This document shows positions 62,225-64,000 of a stretch of 64,000 nucleotides of DNA, one piece after another. The notes beneath the pieces were generated by a model. The model was not told the DNA's origin, made no database searches, and saw only the letters and a program-made list of their open reading frames with translations. The position numbers and the translations under genes were made by a program. The stretch comes from Streptomyces sp. ITFR-21 (GTDB lineage: Bacteria; Actinomycetota; Actinomycetes; Streptomycetales; Streptomycetaceae): assembly GCF_031844685.1 (NCBI RefSeq), contig NZ_CP134605.1:4337001-4401000 (forward strand), in the 5' to 3' direction. Each line of letters starts with the position of its first letter. Within the stretch, counting starts at the first letter, position 1.

Positions 62225-62631
62225 GCGAGCCGGCCAAGACCGCGATCACCCCGTCCACCCATTCCGCGCCGCCCGCGCGGTTCTCGCACGGCGTCCGGAA
62301 GGGGAACATCCTCCAGGTGGCCGGCCAGGTCGGCTTCCTCCCGGCCGTCGAGGGCGAGCCCCCGACGCCGGCCGGGCCGACCCTGCGCGAGCAGACCCTG
62401 CAGACCCTCGCCAACGTCCAGGCCGTCCTGGAGGCGGGCGGCGCGAGCTGGGAGGACGTGGTCATGATCCGCGTCTACCTCACCGACACCGGCCACTTCG
62501 CCGAGTTCAACGAGCTCTACAACGCCTTCTTCGCCGGACTGGAGGAGGCCGCCGCGGCCCGTACCACCGTCTACGTCGGGCTCCCGGCCGGCCTGCTGGT
62601 CGAGATCGACGCCCTCGCCGTCCTGGGCTGA
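62221..62631 (+). CDS. RidA-family enamine/imine deaminase
   Basis: A 136-residue RidA/YjgF protein. The conserved segments NILQVAGQVGFLP, QTLQTLANVQAVLEAGGASW, VVMIRVYLTD and the final GLPAGLLVEIDALAVLG are present. Canonical RidA has a catalytic Arg in this last strand (R-V-E-V-E); here it reads AGLLVEID, so reactive residue use may differ. It would hydrolyse the enamine/imine released by the PLP deaminase. The start overlaps the IclR gene (ATGA). Confidence 0.87.
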   Translation: MSEPAKTAITPSTHSAPPARFSHGVRKGNILQVAGQVGFLPAVEGEPPTPAGPTLREQTLQTLANVQAVLEAGGASWEDVVMIRVYLTDTGHFAEFNELYNAFFAGLEEAAAARTTVYVGLPAGLLVEIDALAVLG

Positions 62632-62676
62632 GCGGCCGGGACCGCGGCCCCCGGGGGTCCGCCGAACGGCGGACGG

Positions 62677-62712
62677 CCCCCCGCGGCCGGTCCGGGGACC
62701 GGCCGCGGGGGG
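62677..62712. terminator. Terminator between the RidA and chitinase genes
   Basis: A perfect 17-bp stem, CCCCCCGCGGCCGGTCC and its complement, with a two-base loop. A smaller hairpin GGGGGTCCGCCG/GGCGGAC precedes it. It serves both convergent genes. Confidence 0.75.
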
Positions 62713-62770
62713 CCCGTGTGCGCGGCGCCCCGGGTACGGGGAGCCGTCGTGCGTACGGCCGCGCCGACGG

Positions 62771-64000
62771 TTACGGCATCGCGTGGACGTGCGCGCCGAC
62801 GCCGTTGGACCAGGCGTTGCCGGCGCTGGCGTCCCAGTTGGTGGACCAGGTCATCGCGCCGCGGATCGTCGGCCAGGTGGTGCTGGGCTTGAAGGTGCCG
62901 CAACCGGTGCCCTTGGCGAGGCAGTCGAGCGCGTTGTTGACGACGGTCGGGCTGACGTAGCCGGAGCCGGCCGCGCTGGTGGAGGCCGGCGTGCCGATGC
63001 CGATCTGCGCCGGGGACAGGCCCGCCTGGATCGCGGTGCAGGCCAGCGTGGTGATGAAGTCCACCGTGCCCTGGCTGTAGACCCCACCGTCGCAGCCGTT
63101 CATCGAACCGCTGTTGTAGTACTGGGTGTTGACGATGGTCAGGATGTCCTTGACCTTCAGCGCGGTGGCCAGGTAGTCGCTGCCCGCCGAGAGCATGTCG
63201 ATGGTCTGCGGGGCCATCGTGATGATCAGCGAGGAGCCGGCCTTGGCGCTCAGCGCCCGCAGTGCCTGCGGCATGTACGTGGAGTCGATGCCGTTCTCCA
63301 GGTCGATGTCGACCCCGTTGAAGCCGTAGGTCTGCATCAGCGAGTAGACGCTGTTGGCGAAGTTGGTCGCCGAGGCGGAGTCCCGGATCGAGATGGTGCC
63401 GTTCTGGCCGCCGACGGAGACGATGACCTTCTTGCCGGCCGCCTGCTTGGCCGCGATGTCCGCCTTGAACTGCGCCACGCTGTAGTTGAGCGAGGGGTCC
63501 AAAGTGAAGGACACCGCGCCGGGTGTGGTGGTCGCGTCCGCGAACGCGACCGCGATGATGTCGTACTGGCTCTGCACCTGGGCGATGGTCTGGACGGTCG
63601 CGCCGTTGTTGAAGTTCTGCCAGTAGCCGGTCACCACGTGCTTGGGCAGGTCGCCGGTCGGCGGGGTCACCGGGGTGGTCGGCGGGGTCGTCGGCGGCGT
63701 GGTGGGAGGCGTCGTCGGCGGGGTGGTCGGCGGGGTCGTCGGCTGGGTGGTCGGCGGAGTGGTGGTCGGGCTGGTGGTCGGCGGGGTGGTCGCGGTGCCG
63801 CCCGGCCCGGTGAGCGAGATGTCGTCGGCGTAGTACGTGGGCTGGCCGTACCAGCCGTGCGTGTAGACCGTCACCGAGCTGGTGTTCGCACCCGTGGTGA
63901 AGTTGACGCTCAGCTGCTGGTACCCGGAGGTGCCCGGGGTCCAGGTGGACGGGTCGGTGCCGCCGGTGCCGGTCGCGCCGATGTAGACGTAGGAGCCCTG
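62771..64000 (-). CDS. Secreted GH18 chitinase with carbohydrate-binding module (5' end outside window)
   Basis: The gene enters from the right edge. From its N-terminal side the visible part shows the end of a carbohydrate-binding beta-sandwich (WYGQPTYYADDISLTGPGG), a long threonine/proline linker (repeats of TPPTTPP, about 50 residues), and a complete GH18 catalytic domain: VVTGYWQNFNNG, SVGGQNGT and the catalytic DxxDxDxE motif in YGFNGVDIDLENG. The domain belongs to the chitinase C/D group of bacterial family 18 enzymes. It cuts chitin outside the cell to soluble oligomers. The missing signal peptide must be upstream. Confidence 0.93.
   Translation of the reverse strand, partial: QGSYVYIGATGTGGTDPSTWTPGTSGYQQLSVNFTTGANTSSVTVYTHGWYGQPTYYADDISLTGPGGTATTPPTTSPTTTPPTTQPTTPPTTPPTTPPTTPPTTPPTTPVTPPTGDLPKHVVTGYWQNFNNGATVQTIAQVQSQYDIIAVAFADATTTPGAVSFTLDPSLNYSVAQFKADIAAKQAAGKKVIVSVGGQNGTISIRDSASATNFANSVYSLMQTYGFNGVDIDLENGIDSTYMPQALRALSAKAGSSLIITMAPQTIDMLSAGSDYLATALKVKDILTIVNTQYYNSGSMNGCDGGVYSQGTVDFITTLACTAIQAGLSPAQIGIGTPASTSAAGSGYVSPTVVNNALDCLAKGTGCGTFKPSTTWPTIRGAMTWSTNWDASAGNAWSNGVGAHVHAMP

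Noticed and set aside
62771..64000. DasR operator search near the chitinase
   Set aside because: The chitinase promoter lies outside the window, and no TGGTCTAGACCA-like site was seen inside it.

Overview
The window is high-GC actinobacterial chromosome, almost certainly Streptomyces or a close relative in the Streptomycetaceae. GTG and TTG starts, third-position GC near saturation, mycothiol chemistry (Mca), acyl-CoA carboxylase with an epsilon subunit, GTP-type PEP carboxykinase, SigE-family ECF factors and an LAxTG sorting signal all fit. From memory, the core gene order (deoC, phosphosugar mutase, PNP, quinone dehydrogenase, DeoR, accA2, maf, pccB, birA, cya, hutH, ilvA, ABC pair, greA, mca, pckG) matches the S. 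coelicolor core around SCO4908-SCO4980. No rRNA, tRNA, CRISPR array, prophage or insertion sequence was recognised.

Layout. 1-2 kb: end of an ECF sigma gene, a uridine-kinase-like ATPase, a small secreted protein and a frameshifted relic. 2-11 kb: deoxynucleoside catabolism. An operon deoC / aldehyde dehydrogenase / catalytically dead dehydrogenase paralogue lies on the minus strand, with a phosphopentomutase-like enzyme and purine nucleoside phosphorylase further on. deoC and PNP carry the same 12-bp palindrome at the same distance from their start codons. 11-15 kb: gamma-glutamylcyclotransferase, NAD(P)H-quinone dehydrogenase, DeoR and TetR regulators and a broken MFS transporter. 16-23 kb: acyl-CoA carboxylase genes (alpha, beta, epsilon), maf, a 44-aa membrane protein and birA, which supplies biotin to the alpha subunit. 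23-30 kb: adenylate cyclase, a secreted SLT protein, a crotonase, a GAF-GGDEF protein, hutH and a sortase substrate. 30-40 kb: L,D-transpeptidase, a xylose block (ROK regulator, xylB, xylA), an AraC/VOC pair and a large secreted beta-helix protein. 40-52 kb: cystathionine gamma-synthase, an ECF/membrane-protein pair, MarR, threonine dehydratase, a drug-type ABC exporter, greA, DUF4307, mca and a DUF255 protein. 52-57 kb: gene relics, hemolysin III, pckG and an aminotransferase.

57-64 kb is the most interesting functional unit: an amidohydrolase related to D-aminoacylases, a DSD1-type PLP deaminase, a PfkB/KDG-type kinase, an IclR regulator, RidA and a GH18 chitinase. Read together they could convert N-acetyl-glucosaminate (oxidised chitin ends) through glucosaminate and 2-keto-3-deoxygluconate to KDPG, with RidA clearing the imine. 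This is a hypothesis; D-amino-acid catabolism is the conventional alternative.

The non-coding space is unusually rich. At least three dispersed intergenic repeat families are visible: a ~0.5 kb G-rich 'GTGCCGT' family (7.0-8.0, 22.7-23.3 and 28.2 kb), a ~165 bp family in two inverted copies (14.4 and 26.7 kb), and a 'GGGGAACTGCGCG' family (16.0 and 55.6 kb). Perfect palindromic candidate operators also sit in front of several genes or operons.
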